Origin: Pinibacter soli
Lineage (GTDB): Bacteria; Bacteroidota; Bacteroidia; Chitinophagales; Chitinophagaceae
Direction: 5' to 3'
Assembly (NCBI RefSeq): GCF_029961145.1
Contig: NZ_JASBRG010000001.1
Span: forward strand, 124,001 to 188,000
Length of the DNA: 64,000 bases
The notes under the pieces are model-generated. The model saw only the letters and a program-made list of their open reading frames with translations. It was not told the DNA's origin and made no database searches. The position numbers and the translations under genes are program-made. Positions 54,722-63,893 of the stretch are shown here, piece after piece. Position 1 is the stretch's first letter. Every line of letters begins with the position of its first letter.

Positions 54722-57700
54722 CATAATAATCGCCACATACCCGCTTATCGGCTGTCTTCCATTGTGGGGTTTTATCACCCAATAATAGGTTCCCACGGGC
54801 AATTTGCCTCCATTGTACGTTCCATCCCATGGAGTACCATAGCCAACCGAACGATACACCAATTGACCGTAGCGATTGTATACCTCCACTTCACAACCAG
54901 GATAATCAGACAATGAGGTAATGATCCATGTATCATGAATGCCATCACCGTTTGGAGAAAACGCATTGGGCACTTTCACATACTTCAACACTTTTACATT
55001 TATTTCTGCGCTTGCGGTACAGCCATCGGCAGAAGTTGCAACAAGCGTATATACTATATCATTAGACGGTGAAATAGTTGGCGTAAGCAAATGACTATTA
55101 TCCATTGCTGTGGGAGGTGTCCAGCTGTATGACAAATTATTTCCTGCTGCTACGGCGGGCAAAAGTGTAGTGCCGCCCTCAAGCGATGTAATGTTTGACT
55201 GCAGGTTTAAAACAGGCGTAGGATTAACGGTTATAAAACGAATCGAATCTGCGCTACATCCATAAGTGGCCGTAAATGTGAATTTAATTGGAAACTTGCC
55301 CACTCCCGCCCTGCGGGGATCAAATGTTTTTCCTGAAACAATTCCGGCTCCTGTATATATTCCTGTGCCGCTAAACCCATCGGTATTAGATGCCGCTGTT
55401 AGTACAATTGGCGCGGCCTCCTGGCACATTGGAGATAATGAATCATATGTTAGCAATGGCGTTTGCTTTAATGTAATGGTTGTATCAAACTCATCAAAGC
55501 AACTTATTCCCGAGTATGCCTTATAATGCACCGCAAATGATTTTGTACCATTTGCAGACGTAAAGCTTTTATACAAATGCGTGTATTTTTTACCGTAATA
55601 AGGATTATCGTCAGTCGTTTTATCTGATTGATCATTATTATAATCCCACCAGATTTCAAGCCTTACTATATTACCAAAAGCAATCTGCGTGGTATTGCTG
55701 ATATCAAGGGCTGTATTACTACAAAGATTGGTATTGTTAAGAGAAAACTTTGCCTGCTTTACGGCACCATTTATAGTAAAATTTTTGATGGTGTCAGACG
55801 TACAACCTTTGGCTGATGTGACGGTGAGCCTTGCCTGGTAATTTCCAATTGCGGTATAGTGCCACTGGGGATTTGCATTTGTAGGATATGTTCCTGTTGG
55901 CGATGTGCCATAGTTCAGGTCCCATTTGTAGGTTAGTGTAGAATTATCTCCCACGGAAGAAGAATCTGTAAAGGTTGCCAGGCCATCGTTAATACAGGTT
56001 CTGGGAACGCCAAAATTTGCCAGCGGTTGATAGTTGACAGTTACAGGAAGCACTTGAACACTGCTCCTGCAGCCACTGTCTGACTCAACAAGCAACGATA
56101 CATTATAGGCGCCCTGTTTCGCATAAATATGTGTAGGGCTTTGTACAAACAAGCTGTCCGTACCATCTCCAAAACTCCAATGCCATTTGGTTATATTTCC
56201 CTTTGCTACAGACGATAGATTCGTAAAGGTCATCATCTTCGTTTCACACGCAGGTTGCGATGTGCTAAATTGGGCAACCGGTAAAGGGTTTACCGAAATT
56301 GTTTTCACTGCTGTATCAGACAAACATCCGATATCGGTGATGTAAGAATATTTAACTATAGAATCTCCAATTCCTTTAAAAACATATTTTGGGCCGGCAG
56401 TGTCGATAATTTTTCCATGACCCATATCCCATTGCAGCAATATGGATTGCCGGGAATTATTTGGATCTGCAATTTCCTTAAAGCTTACCATGTCTTTAAA
56501 GCAACCGCTGAAGTTGTATGAAAAATCAGCCTTGGGTTTGTCGAAAACTTCCAGATCATAATCAATTTCCTGCTCACCTGTACAACCGTTTGTAACCGTG
56601 GGATTGTTTACTATAACAGAGATGGGATAGGTGGCCGGCGTATGCACCGTGTAATATCTGTCGATCTTATAACGATACAGCGTTTTTGCACCAACAGTCC
56701 ATGTAGAATCATACACAGGGCTATTGATGGTTGTATCATTAAACAAGCCATTGAACTGGTATTTTAAGCTCAGCGGTTGATATGGGAAAACATTGTAAAA
56801 TTGAAACGGCGCATCTTTACACGCTGCCGGAAAATTTACAGATGCATATGTATTCTTGATTGTTATGTATTGGTAAAGATCAATCAGATTGGTGCCTGCA
56901 GAATAACCGTAGGTTTCATGGTCACCCATGCCATAGGCTATGGCATTAAAGCCCGAATCGCAATCAAGGTTATGCGTGCCTTGACCAACAGAAATTTGCG
57001 CATAAGAATATTTTGGATCCTGCGGCAAAGCACTGAAATAACTGGCTATGGGGCTACCATCCAAACGCATACTGCTTAAAGCATTTCCTTCATTTTTAAC
57101 CGCAATGTTTATATAATGCTCCTTGATCAAATAATGCCCTGTAGAACTTAAAGTGACCTGTTTAATAGTTTGCTCAACAGGGTTTATAAAAATCATTTCA
57201 GGATCGTTGTAAGTTCCCAATGTTCCGGTACCGCCACCTGAACAAGACTGAGTAGGAAAATATTGCGCCACCATGATGGGCATATCAGACTCAATAATGT
57301 TAGTTGTCTTATCGTAGAACTCGTAATATAAATTGTTAACAAAACTGCTCGCCGGTACTGCAGTTCCATTCACATACACCTGGGCAGCAGGATCTGATTT
57401 TACAACGCGGTAAATATTAAGCGGCCTTCCGCTCTGGGGCACCGTAATATATTTTTTGCCCCATGTGTTCGTTGGATACATTTGTTGATACAAGTTGTCC
57501 GCAGTGTTACATCCCTGGTTTTCCGGCGTGCTTATATAAACCTTTCCGCTTCCGCTGTAGACGGCGATGCGCTTACAACTACCTGTTCCACTCGCAATAG
57601 ATTTAATCGTCGAACCTGTAAGATCCTGGTCAGCAAGAACCTGGTAAACCTGTCCCGTATTTAATGTTACAGTATTTAAAGACCCTGCGGCCCAGCCGCC

Positions 57701-58225
57701 TCTGGTTGTTTGCGACGGTGTAATTTGAACAGTCGTATTGTCTTCAGTAGCGATTACAAAAAAATAAGAATAGGCAGGCTGCTCGTTACTCTTTTGCGTG
57801 TAGTTGATAGAGTAATATTCTTTTCCCAACGTGTTGGTGGGTAAACAAACAGTAGCACCCGATACAGCCGAAGCGTATATGTGAGCATACACCACCACTC
57901 CTTTTGCGGCGGTAACATGGATGCCATAATTCGAAAGACCATCATTCAACAGCCGTGCAGACTGCGGAATAGCGATCTCAGTTATCTGATTGGCAGTTAC
58001 ATTAAAGTTTTGACTAAAAATTCCACTGATAGCAACCGTCCCTGTTGTATTTACATCAGACGTAATATAGAGGGCCATCTGCTCCTGCTGACCGGCATTA
58101 GTGGCAAACATTTTTACGTGGTTTCCATAGCCGATCCAGAAATCTTTTCCTTTATTTGAAAAGTCCTGCGCCTTTGTTCCCCAAAAGCCTAATATTAGTA
58201 GAGTAAAGAGACATATTTTCTTCAT
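54719..58225 (-). CDS. Large secreted adhesin-like protein: IgGFc-binding-like, PKD repeats, type IX (type B) sorting domain
   Basis: 1168 residues from the ATG at 58223-58225 (MKKICLFTLLILGFWGTKAQ). After the signal peptide comes an IgGFc-binding-like domain (about 25-300, with MALYITSDVNTTGTVAISG and VVVYAHIYASAVSGATVCLP), then two to three PKD domains (DMGHGKIIDTAGPKYVFKG; WSFGDGTDSLFVQSPTHIYA; KWDLNYGTS). The C-terminus VPNAFSPNGDGIHDTWII to the end is the gliding-motility-associated CHU_C sorting domain, which directs export by the type IX system. Probably surface-exposed and adhesive. Stop lies in a repeat array. Confidence 0.93.
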   Translation of the reverse strand: MKKICLFTLLILGFWGTKAQDFSNKGKDFWIGYGNHVKMFATNAGQQEQMALYITSDVNTTGTVAISGIFSQNFNVTANQITEIAIPQSARLLNDGLSNYGIHVTAAKGVVVYAHIYASAVSGATVCLPTNTLGKEYYSINYTQKSNEQPAYSYFFVIATEDNTTVQITPSQTTRGGWAAGSLNTVTLNTGQVYQVLADQDLTGSTIKSIASGTGSCKRIAVYSGSGKVYISTPENQGCNTADNLYQQMYPTNTWGKKYITVPQSGRPLNIYRVVKSDPAAQVYVNGTAVPASSFVNNLYYEFYDKTTNIIESDMPIMVAQYFPTQSCSGGGTGTLGTYNDPEMIFINPVEQTIKQVTLSSTGHYLIKEHYINIAVKNEGNALSSMRLDGSPIASYFSALPQDPKYSYAQISVGQGTHNLDCDSGFNAIAYGMGDHETYGYSAGTNLIDLYQYITIKNTYASVNFPAACKDAPFQFYNVFPYQPLSLKYQFNGLFNDTTINSPVYDSTWTVGAKTLYRYKIDRYYTVHTPATYPISVIVNNPTVTNGCTGEQEIDYDLEVFDKPKADFSYNFSGCFKDMVSFKEIADPNNSRQSILLQWDMGHGKIIDTAGPKYVFKGIGDSIVKYSYITDIGCLSDTAVKTISVNPLPVAQFSTSQPACETKMMTFTNLSSVAKGNITKWHWSFGDGTDSLFVQSPTHIYAKQGAYNVSLLVESDSGCRSSVQVLPVTVNYQPLANFGVPRTCINDGLATFTDSSSVGDNSTLTYKWDLNYGTSPTGTYPTNANPQWHYTAIGNYQARLTVTSAKGCTSDTIKNFTINGAVKQAKFSLNNTNLCSNTALDISNTTQIAFGNIVRLEIWWDYNNDQSDKTTDDNPYYGKKYTHLYKSFTSANGTKSFAVHYKAYSGISCFDEFDTTITLKQTPLLTYDSLSPMCQEAAPIVLTAASNTDGFSGTGIYTGAGIVSGKTFDPRRAGVGKFPIKFTFTATYGCSADSIRFITVNPTPVLNLQSNITSLEGGTTLLPAVAAGNNLSYSWTPPTAMDNSHLLTPTISPSNDIVYTLVATSADGCTASAEINVKVLKYVKVPNAFSPNGDGIHDTWIITSLSDYPGCEVEVYNRYGQLVYRSVGYGTPWDGTYNGGKLPVGTYYWVIKPHNGRQPISGYVAIIM

Positions 58226-58615
58226 GACCAAGTACGGTGTTCAAGCAATTATCCAATAATACAAACAGATTCCCATTCGCGGAACCGGTTAACAAGCCAT
58301 TTAGCAATAAGGTAGGTCTTAGGAAGGAAAAGCCATCAAATGGTAGTGTCCTGTTACGAATTAACAGTTTTCATAAAATTAGGTCCAGGCACTTTGCAAA
58401 GTACAAAGTATCGGTAAAATAAGGAATTATGCAGACGAGCAATAATATTTTTTGAAAAATTGATGCTGAGATGAAAAAACATTAACCTGACTGACTTTTT
58501 GGAAGAAGAAAGGTCCCCACACGAGGGGACCAAATCAAAATACACAATTTTTATACAGGAGTTTCCGGCTTATCGCTCTACTCAGAACTCACAACACATT
58601 AACTCAAACCCTTTC
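58226..58615. other. 390-base gap between metZ and the PKD gene
   Basis: No gene. It contains the hairpin 58512-58531, an AACTCACAACACATTAACTC-type run (58586-58605) and a TTAACAAGCC...TTAGCAAT stretch near 58286-58306 that resembles the repeat upstream of peroxiredoxin. Confidence 0.6.
58512..58531 (-). terminator. Hairpin downstream of metZ
   Basis: GGTCCCC (58512-58518) pairs with GGGGACC (58525-58531) around ACACGA. On the minus strand TTTCTTCTTCC follows. It is 85 bases after the metZ stop. Confidence 0.65.
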
Positions 58616-59785
58616 TTAGCTCTTATCTATCGCCTGTAAAATATCGTTTAAGATATCGCTGATATTTTCCAACCCAACAGAAATGCGAATAAGTCCCGGC
58701 GTGATGCCGACTTTTTCACGCTCCTCATGTGTAAGTTTAGCATGCGTTGTACTTGCAGGATGCGAAGCGATGCTTCTGGTGTCCCCAAGGTTAGCAGTAA
58801 GCGTCAACATTTGCAATGCATCCAGGAAATTGCGGCCTGCTTCCAAACCACCTTTTAATTCAAAACATACGATGCCGCCGCCGTTGGTCATTTGTCTCGT
58901 TGCAATCCCGTGTTGAGGATGCGAATGTAAAAATGGATAGCGAACGGAACTAATTTTCTCATGGCCCTCCAACGCCTTTGCTAATTTCAATGCATTGGAT
59001 GCGTGGCGCTCCATGCGCACCTCAAGGGTTTCAAGGCTGCGACTCAATACCCATGCATTGAACGGAGACATTGAGGGCCCTGTGCTTCGGCAAAACAAGT
59101 ACACTTCGTGAATCAATTCTTTTCTGCCCAATACAACGCCGCCAAGTACACGTCCCTGCCCATCGAGCCATTTGGTAGCAGAATGCACGATGATATCCGC
59201 ACCGTAGTCAATAGGACGCTGCGCTATCGGCGTAGCAAAACAATTATCTACGTTCAGTAAAATTTTATGTTTTCTGGTAAATTTACCCGCCGCTTCCAGG
59301 TCTATCACTTCCAATGCAGGATTGGTAGGCGTTTCCAGGAAAAACATTTTGGTGTTTGGTTTTACAGCCGCTTCCCAGCTTTCCACTTCACTTGCCTCTA
59401 CATAAGTGTACTCAATTCCGTATTTGGCTAAATATTTTGTAATAACCGTATGTGTGCTTCCAAAAATGGCACGGCAGGAAATTAAATGATCACCGCTTTT
59501 TAAAAAGGTCATGAACGATGCAAAGATGGCGCTCATGCCACTCGCTGTTGCAAAGCCGGCTTCTGTACCTTCCAGTGCTACCATTCTGTCAGTAAACTCC
59601 TGAACATTGGGATTACTGAAACGCGTGTAAATATTATTGTCGTTTTCGTCCGCGAATGTTGCACGCATCTCCTCTGCATCATCGTAGCAAAAGCTACTGG
59701 TAAGAAATAAAGGCGAGGAATGCTCCATCTCATCAGTGCGTGGCACTTGTGTACGGATGACTTTAGTTATAGGATGATGTGACAT
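58616..59785 (-). CDS. metZ: PLP-dependent homoserine sulfhydrylase, MetZ type
   Basis: 389 residues of the Cys/Met-metabolism PLP family. The Schiff-base lysine is Lys205 in HSATKWLDGQGR and the PLP-binding Asp180 is in NVDNCF. RFSNPNVQEF and SCRAIFGSTHTVITKYLAKY fit O-succinyl/O-acetyl-homoserine sulfhydrylases rather than cystathionine gamma-lyase. Homoserine O-acetyltransferase (metX) lies close by, so the acetyl ester is the likely substrate, giving homocysteine. No S-box/SAM riboswitch was recognised upstream. Confidence 0.88.
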   Translation of the reverse strand: MSHHPITKVIRTQVPRTDEMEHSSPLFLTSSFCYDDAEEMRATFADENDNNIYTRFSNPNVQEFTDRMVALEGTEAGFATASGMSAIFASFMTFLKSGDHLISCRAIFGSTHTVITKYLAKYGIEYTYVEASEVESWEAAVKPNTKMFFLETPTNPALEVIDLEAAGKFTRKHKILLNVDNCFATPIAQRPIDYGADIIVHSATKWLDGQGRVLGGVVLGRKELIHEVYLFCRSTGPSMSPFNAWVLSRSLETLEVRMERHASNALKLAKALEGHEKISSVRYPFLHSHPQHGIATRQMTNGGGIVCFELKGGLEAGRNFLDALQMLTLTANLGDTRSIASHPASTTHAKLTHEEREKVGITPGLIRISVGLENISDILNDILQAIDKS

Positions 59786-59787
59786 TT

Positions 59788-59982
59788 TTTTAATTAATAA
59801 TTAATATAGAATAATTAACGGGACTGCCTTCAAAATAAATTGCAAGAACAGGACTGTCGAATTAATAATTAATAAAGAATAATTAATAGCGCAGTCTTCA
59901 AAACTGGTCGTGAGAGATGGTGAATTAATAGGGCATATACTAGTAAGCACTCAGCCATATTAATTCTTAATTATTAATTAAT
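59788..59982. repeat. TTAATAATTAATA arrays, two tandem ~69-bp units plus inverted end
   Basis: 59791-59818 and 59862-59889 begin the same unit (AATTAATAATTAATA, AGAATAATTAA, then a CTG.CTTCAAAA tail), so the region is a degenerate tandem of period about 69. 59958-59982 is the complementary arm and overlaps the OsmC stop codon. Confidence 0.65.
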
Positions 59983-60402
59983 CTCAACCATTCTCACTTC
60001 CCACGTAATCTCACAACCCGCTCTACGCAATGTTTCAGCCACGGAGCAATATTTTTCCATTGACAATTGAGCGGCACGTTTAGCCTTGTCTTCATCTACT
60101 GAATCGCCCAGTTCAAACACTATTTTGGCGCTTTTCCAAAGGGCAGGCTCTTTACCGGTTTCTCTTTCCGCTTCTACGAACATTTTAAAGTGGGTAATTT
60201 CCTGGCGCTGTTTCTTTAAAATACTTACCACATCAATGCCACTACAACCGCCAAGCCCCATTAAAAGCACCTGCATTGGTCTGGCTCCATAGTTATTACC
60301 GCCTGTTTCGGGACTGGTGTCCATTTTTACCACATGTCCCATGCTGTCTGTTGCTTCAAAGCCGTACCCGGGCTCAGAAAGGTTTATCTCAATATTTACC
60401 AT
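59974..60402 (-). CDS. OsmC-family peroxide/thiol reductase
   Basis: 142 residues. Two catalytic cysteines: Cys53 in GLGGCSGIDVV and Cys119 in MEKYCSVAETL. OsmC/Ohr proteins reduce organic hydroperoxides with these. Divergent from metX with 85 bases between. A TACCTTTG minus-7 element (60436-60443) lies 34 bases upstream. Confidence 0.9.
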   Translation of the reverse strand: MVNIEINLSEPGYGFEATDSMGHVVKMDTSPETGGNNYGARPMQVLLMGLGGCSGIDVVSILKKQRQEITHFKMFVEAERETGKEPALWKSAKIVFELGDSVDEDKAKRAAQLSMEKYCSVAETLRRAGCEITWEVRMVEIN

Positions 60403-60435
60403 GGCGAAGAAATTTTAAAAGAAAAAAAATTTTAG

Positions 60436-60464
60436 CAAAGGTAACATCACACGCCGTTACTTTG
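60436..60464. promoter_or_regulatory. Overlapping divergent promoters OsmC / metX
   Basis: Minus strand TACCTTTG at 60436-60443 fits TAnnTTTG for OsmC. Plus strand TTACTTTG at 60457-60464 is a one-mismatch match for metX. Their closeness suggests the two are mutually constrained. Confidence 0.55.
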
Positions 60465-60487
60465 CACCCTAATTATTTTGATTTTAA

Positions 60488-61510
60488 ATGTTGCAAACGC
60501 TACATATTAAAAAAAGTTTTGAACTTGAAAGCGGTGATAGCCTGCCGGAAGTGACTATTGGATACCACACTTATGGCACCCTCAATGCCAGCAAAAGTAA
60601 CGTGGTATGGGTTTGCCATGCACTTACAGCCAATAGTGACGCTACCGACTGGTGGCAGGGAGTGGTGGGCGAAAATTCAGCCATCGATCCCAATAAATAT
60701 TTTATCGTCTGCGCCAATATCCTGGGATCTTGCTATGGCAGTACCGGCCCTCAATCTATTAATCCGATGACGGGTCAATCTTATTTTGCCGATTTTCCGC
60801 TGATTACCATTCGCGATATGGTAAAAGCGCATATTCTTTTAAGGGAGCATTTGGGCATTTCCTCTGTTCACCTATTGATGGGCGGCAGCATGGGCGGCTA
60901 CCAGGTGCTGGAATGGAGCGTAATGGAACCGGCAGTGATCAAGAATATTTTCCTTATTACAACCTCTCCGGCCGAAAGTGCCTGGGGAATTGCCATTCAT
61001 ACCGCGCAGCGACTGGCCATTGAGGCGGACGAAAGCTGGAAAGAAAAACGCATCGGCGCAGGTGAAAAAGGCCTGAAAGCTGCCAGAGCCATTGGCATGC
61101 TAACCTACCGCAATTACGATATGATGGTTCATCAGCAAGCCGATCACGACCACGAAAAACTGGATAATTTCAAAGCCTCGTCATACATCAACTATCAGGG
61201 TGATAAACTGGTAAAAAGATTTTCTGCTCAAAGCTATTGGGCGCTTACCAAAAGCATGGACTCGCACAATATTTCCCGCGGCCGCGGTGGTAATCTTGCA
61301 TCAGTTTTGAGGCATATTCCGCAAAGGACTTTGGTAATGGCAATAGCAAGCGACATTCTCTGCCCACCAAAGGAGCAACAGTTTATTGCCGAACATTTGC
61401 CCAACGCAACTTACATAGAAATTGATTCATCTTACGGCCACGATGGATTCCTGGTAGAGTTTCACATCATTTCTGAGGCATTGACGAGATGGCTGGGCCG
61501 TGGAGAATAA
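60488..61510 (+). CDS. metX: Homoserine O-acetyltransferase
   Basis: 340 residues of alpha/beta hydrolase fold. The nucleophile is Ser134 in GGSMGGYQVLEW, with the acid in ASDILCPP and His in YGHDGFLVE. Early HALTANSDATDWW and NILGSCYGSTGP are MetX signatures. It activates homoserine for sulfhydrylation by the MetZ-type enzyme nearby. Stop TAA is the first triplet of a TTGAATAACC array. Confidence 0.93.
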   Translation: MLQTLHIKKSFELESGDSLPEVTIGYHTYGTLNASKSNVVWVCHALTANSDATDWWQGVVGENSAIDPNKYFIVCANILGSCYGSTGPQSINPMTGQSYFADFPLITIRDMVKAHILLREHLGISSVHLLMGGSMGGYQVLEWSVMEPAVIKNIFLITTSPAESAWGIAIHTAQRLAIEADESWKEKRIGAGEKGLKAARAIGMLTYRNYDMMVHQQADHDHEKLDNFKASSYINYQGDKLVKRFSAQSYWALTKSMDSHNISRGRGGNLASVLRHIPQRTLVMAIASDILCPPKEQQFIAEHLPNATYIEIDSSYGHDGFLVEFHIISEALTRWLGRGE

Positions 61511-61597
61511 TTGAATAACCGATTAACTGAGTGATTGAACATTATCGTGAACTACAAAATGAAACCATTCAGTCATTCAGTAATTCAGTTATTGGCT
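61508..61597. repeat. Palindromic TTGAATAACCGATTAACTG array between metX and VWA gene
   Basis: The left arm starts with the metX stop (61508-61510). The right arm (61562-61597, CCATTCAGTCATTCAG) reads, on the minus strand, from the VWA stop TGA (61585-61587) into ATTACTGAATGACTGAATGG. Confidence 0.8.
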
Positions 61598-62973
61598 TTA
61601 AGCTTCTTCATCTCATAATTCGCCGACTTGTTTGATTTCTGATAAAGGCTTACGTCCTCAGGTTTCATAGCTTTTATACCATCGAGATGTTTTGCGTAGT
61701 CTTCCAAAAGAAGTTGTTGCTTTTGGAGCTTTTCAGAATTGTATTTATCCTTCAATATCCCGATCTTTTTTAAAGTACTGTCTATTTTCTTTTTGGCAGT
61801 CTCGTAGCCGCCGCGATCAACGTCGGCAAGTATTTCATCAAATTCTTCCGCATTAGTAAATACAGCGATAATTTCCTGTACCAAGGGGTCCTTATTTTTT
61901 TCTACTTTTTCTTTCTCTTTAGTAAGATTAATCGTCGCGTTTTTAATCATGCTTCTTTCTCGAAAGGTTTCTACATCGGTATAGGTAAGGTTACAACTAA
62001 AAGAAATAGCGTCCTTGAGATGGATTACAGGCTTTAGCTTTATCAGCAAAGCCTTCCCATCGCTGGCATAAATATCATTGAGCCTGACTTGAATGTTGTT
62101 ATTCTTAATTTCGTATGGATAACCGTACACCTTTTCACATACAATACCATCTGGTAAGGCAACCGATAGCGTCGCATTTTGCGCAACCACACTCAGCAAG
62201 CCTTTCAACTCGCTGGCGAAAATATTGGGGATCTGGTCTGCTTGTTTAATGAAATAATAATTCGCCCGTCCCGTCTCTGCTAACGAAGTCAACAGATCTT
62301 CATTGTAATCGGATCCCAGTCCAAACGTTGAAAGGGCAATGCCTTTTTCATTGTATCTGCTATCAGTCAATTTTTTCAATTCTATAGCGTCAGTAATGCC
62401 AACATTCGCGAGACCGTCAGTTAACAGAAGTACACGATTCACATATCCAGCTTTCCTTGCTTTTTCTACCTGCCAGTAACCTTGCAACATCCCGCCGGAT
62501 AAATTCGTAGACCCACCTTCACAAATCTGGTCGATAGCAGCCTTCAACATCTCCTTATTTTTCACCGGCTGAGACGCGCTTGTCACCTGCACTTTATCGT
62601 CGTAGTTCACAATTGATAAAATGTCATCGCTGTTCAATTGGTCCACCACAAACATAGCCGCCTGCTTTGCGTAGTCGATCTTATCTCCGGCCATCGAACC
62701 GCTGCGATCCAGTACAAGAGATATGTTTAGTGGCACTCTCTTTCTATTGGCCTTGAGCTCACCACTCCCAACGTTGATATACAGATAGGGGTTGTCATTC
62801 TGATCATAGAGCAAATAAGTGCCAGATGCCCGCATTTGCAAATGGACAAGATCAGAAGAATCGACCGGCGAAATTTTTGAGGCCATGGGAGAACTTTTCT
62901 GTTGCCCGTAGGAAAAACAACAGCATATCATGAAGCAAGCCGCAATTGCAAAACAAAAGCCAGGCAATTTCAT
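61585..62973 (-). CDS. Exported von Willebrand factor A domain protein
   Basis: 462 residues from the ATG at 62971-62973 (MKLPGFCFAIAACFM); the longer frame lacks a signal peptide. The VWA domain spans about 80-260 with a complete MIDAS: LVLDRSGSM (Asp89, Ser91, Ser93), then GGSTNLSGG and LLTDGLANVG. The C-terminal third is helical and lysine-rich. Resembles Ca-activated chloride-channel-type secreted VWA proteins. Partner unknown. Confidence 0.88.
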   Translation of the reverse strand: MKLPGFCFAIAACFMICCCFSYGQQKSSPMASKISPVDSSDLVHLQMRASGTYLLYDQNDNPYLYINVGSGELKANRKRVPLNISLVLDRSGSMAGDKIDYAKQAAMFVVDQLNSDDILSIVNYDDKVQVTSASQPVKNKEMLKAAIDQICEGGSTNLSGGMLQGYWQVEKARKAGYVNRVLLLTDGLANVGITDAIELKKLTDSRYNEKGIALSTFGLGSDYNEDLLTSLAETGRANYYFIKQADQIPNIFASELKGLLSVVAQNATLSVALPDGIVCEKVYGYPYEIKNNNIQVRLNDIYASDGKALLIKLKPVIHLKDAISFSCNLTYTDVETFRERSMIKNATINLTKEKEKVEKNKDPLVQEIIAVFTNAEEFDEILADVDRGGYETAKKKIDSTLKKIGILKDKYNSEKLQKQQLLLEDYAKHLDGIKAMKPEDVSLYQKSNKSANYEMKKLKANN

Positions 62974-63106
62974 TTTGAAGAGGTTTAAGCTAGTGGGAAA
63001 ATGTCTCTGAGACAACGAAGATGCGGAAAAATTTGGCTGATAGAATTAACTATTCTATTATTCTGATAATCAATTATTCGATTATTTTTATAGAATGAAG
63101 AACCAC

Positions 63107-63742
63107 ATGAAAAAAATACTGATTCTCTCCGGCACATTATTCGTTGCCGCAACATTCGTAAAAGCGCAGGACCTGGACTATCCTGATTTTCGTCAGAAAA
63201 AGGACCAGTGGGCCCGCATGGCAGAAAAAGACCTCAAATCTGATTTAGCGACTTTTACAATGGCCGGTATTGAAGAAAGCATTAATAGGAAACCATTCCC
63301 TAAACTTCCGTTGCGAGATGTGAACGACAATTCTGTTACTTATGCCGGAAACGGGATTACGGTGTTTATACAAACGGGAAGATTTGTTGCTGCGAAACAT
63401 AAACTAAATTCTGTAGAGGAACATTTGGTGAAAATAGATGGCCGTCCGTTTTATGGATGCTATGGCGTAACGCCGCAAACAACCATTGATTCGATCAGTG
63501 TGATTATTGATAAGGACACCGTAGCAATTCCATCCATTGCATACAAGGACATTTACAATCCAAGTTTTTCTTTTTCAAATGAGGGCGACCAAAAAACACG
63601 CAATGCCGTTTACGTTACACCAGACAAGAAAAATATTTACATCTACATGCTGGGCATGGGCGATCGCGGAACGGAATATACTTTTATAATTCGTGATAAA
63701 AAGTATGCGAGAAGAGTGTTGGATTGGGGAGTGTTGAGGTAG
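63107..63742 (+). CDS. Secreted protein of unknown function, 211 aa
   Basis: The ATG at 63107 (MKKILILSGTLFVAATFVKAQ) is preferred over one at 63095 (four residues more); either gives a signal peptide. The mature part has a DLDYPDFRQKKDQWARMAEK helix and then beta strands (IYIYMLGMGDRGTEYTFIIR). No family recognised. Divergent from the VWA gene with about 130 bases between. Confidence 0.75.
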   Translation: MKKILILSGTLFVAATFVKAQDLDYPDFRQKKDQWARMAEKDLKSDLATFTMAGIEESINRKPFPKLPLRDVNDNSVTYAGNGITVFIQTGRFVAAKHKLNSVEEHLVKIDGRPFYGCYGVTPQTTIDSISVIIDKDTVAIPSIAYKDIYNPSFSFSNEGDQKTRNAVYVTPDKKNIYIYMLGMGDRGTEYTFIIRDKKYARRVLDWGVLR

Positions 63743-63893
63743 GGAAGCTTTAAATTTATAAATAAAAGTTCACTATCATTGATGTCACCAGATTTGTAAT
63801 GTCGCACTGAGAACAAAAGCTGAGTGCCAAGCAAAAGTTGGTGTTGCGTTCCATCGCGCCGGTTTTTTGCCAAACTGCTTTGTTGTGTGCCTT
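63743..63893. other. Gap before the edge gene
   Basis: No gene seen. It contains a CCAAGCAAAAGTTGG mini-hairpin near 63820-63840. Confidence 0.4.

Noticed and set aside
59786-60487. SAM riboswitch controlling metZ or metX
   Set aside because: The metZ leader is repeat arrays, and the metX leader is only 85 bases shared with osmC; no S-box pattern was seen.
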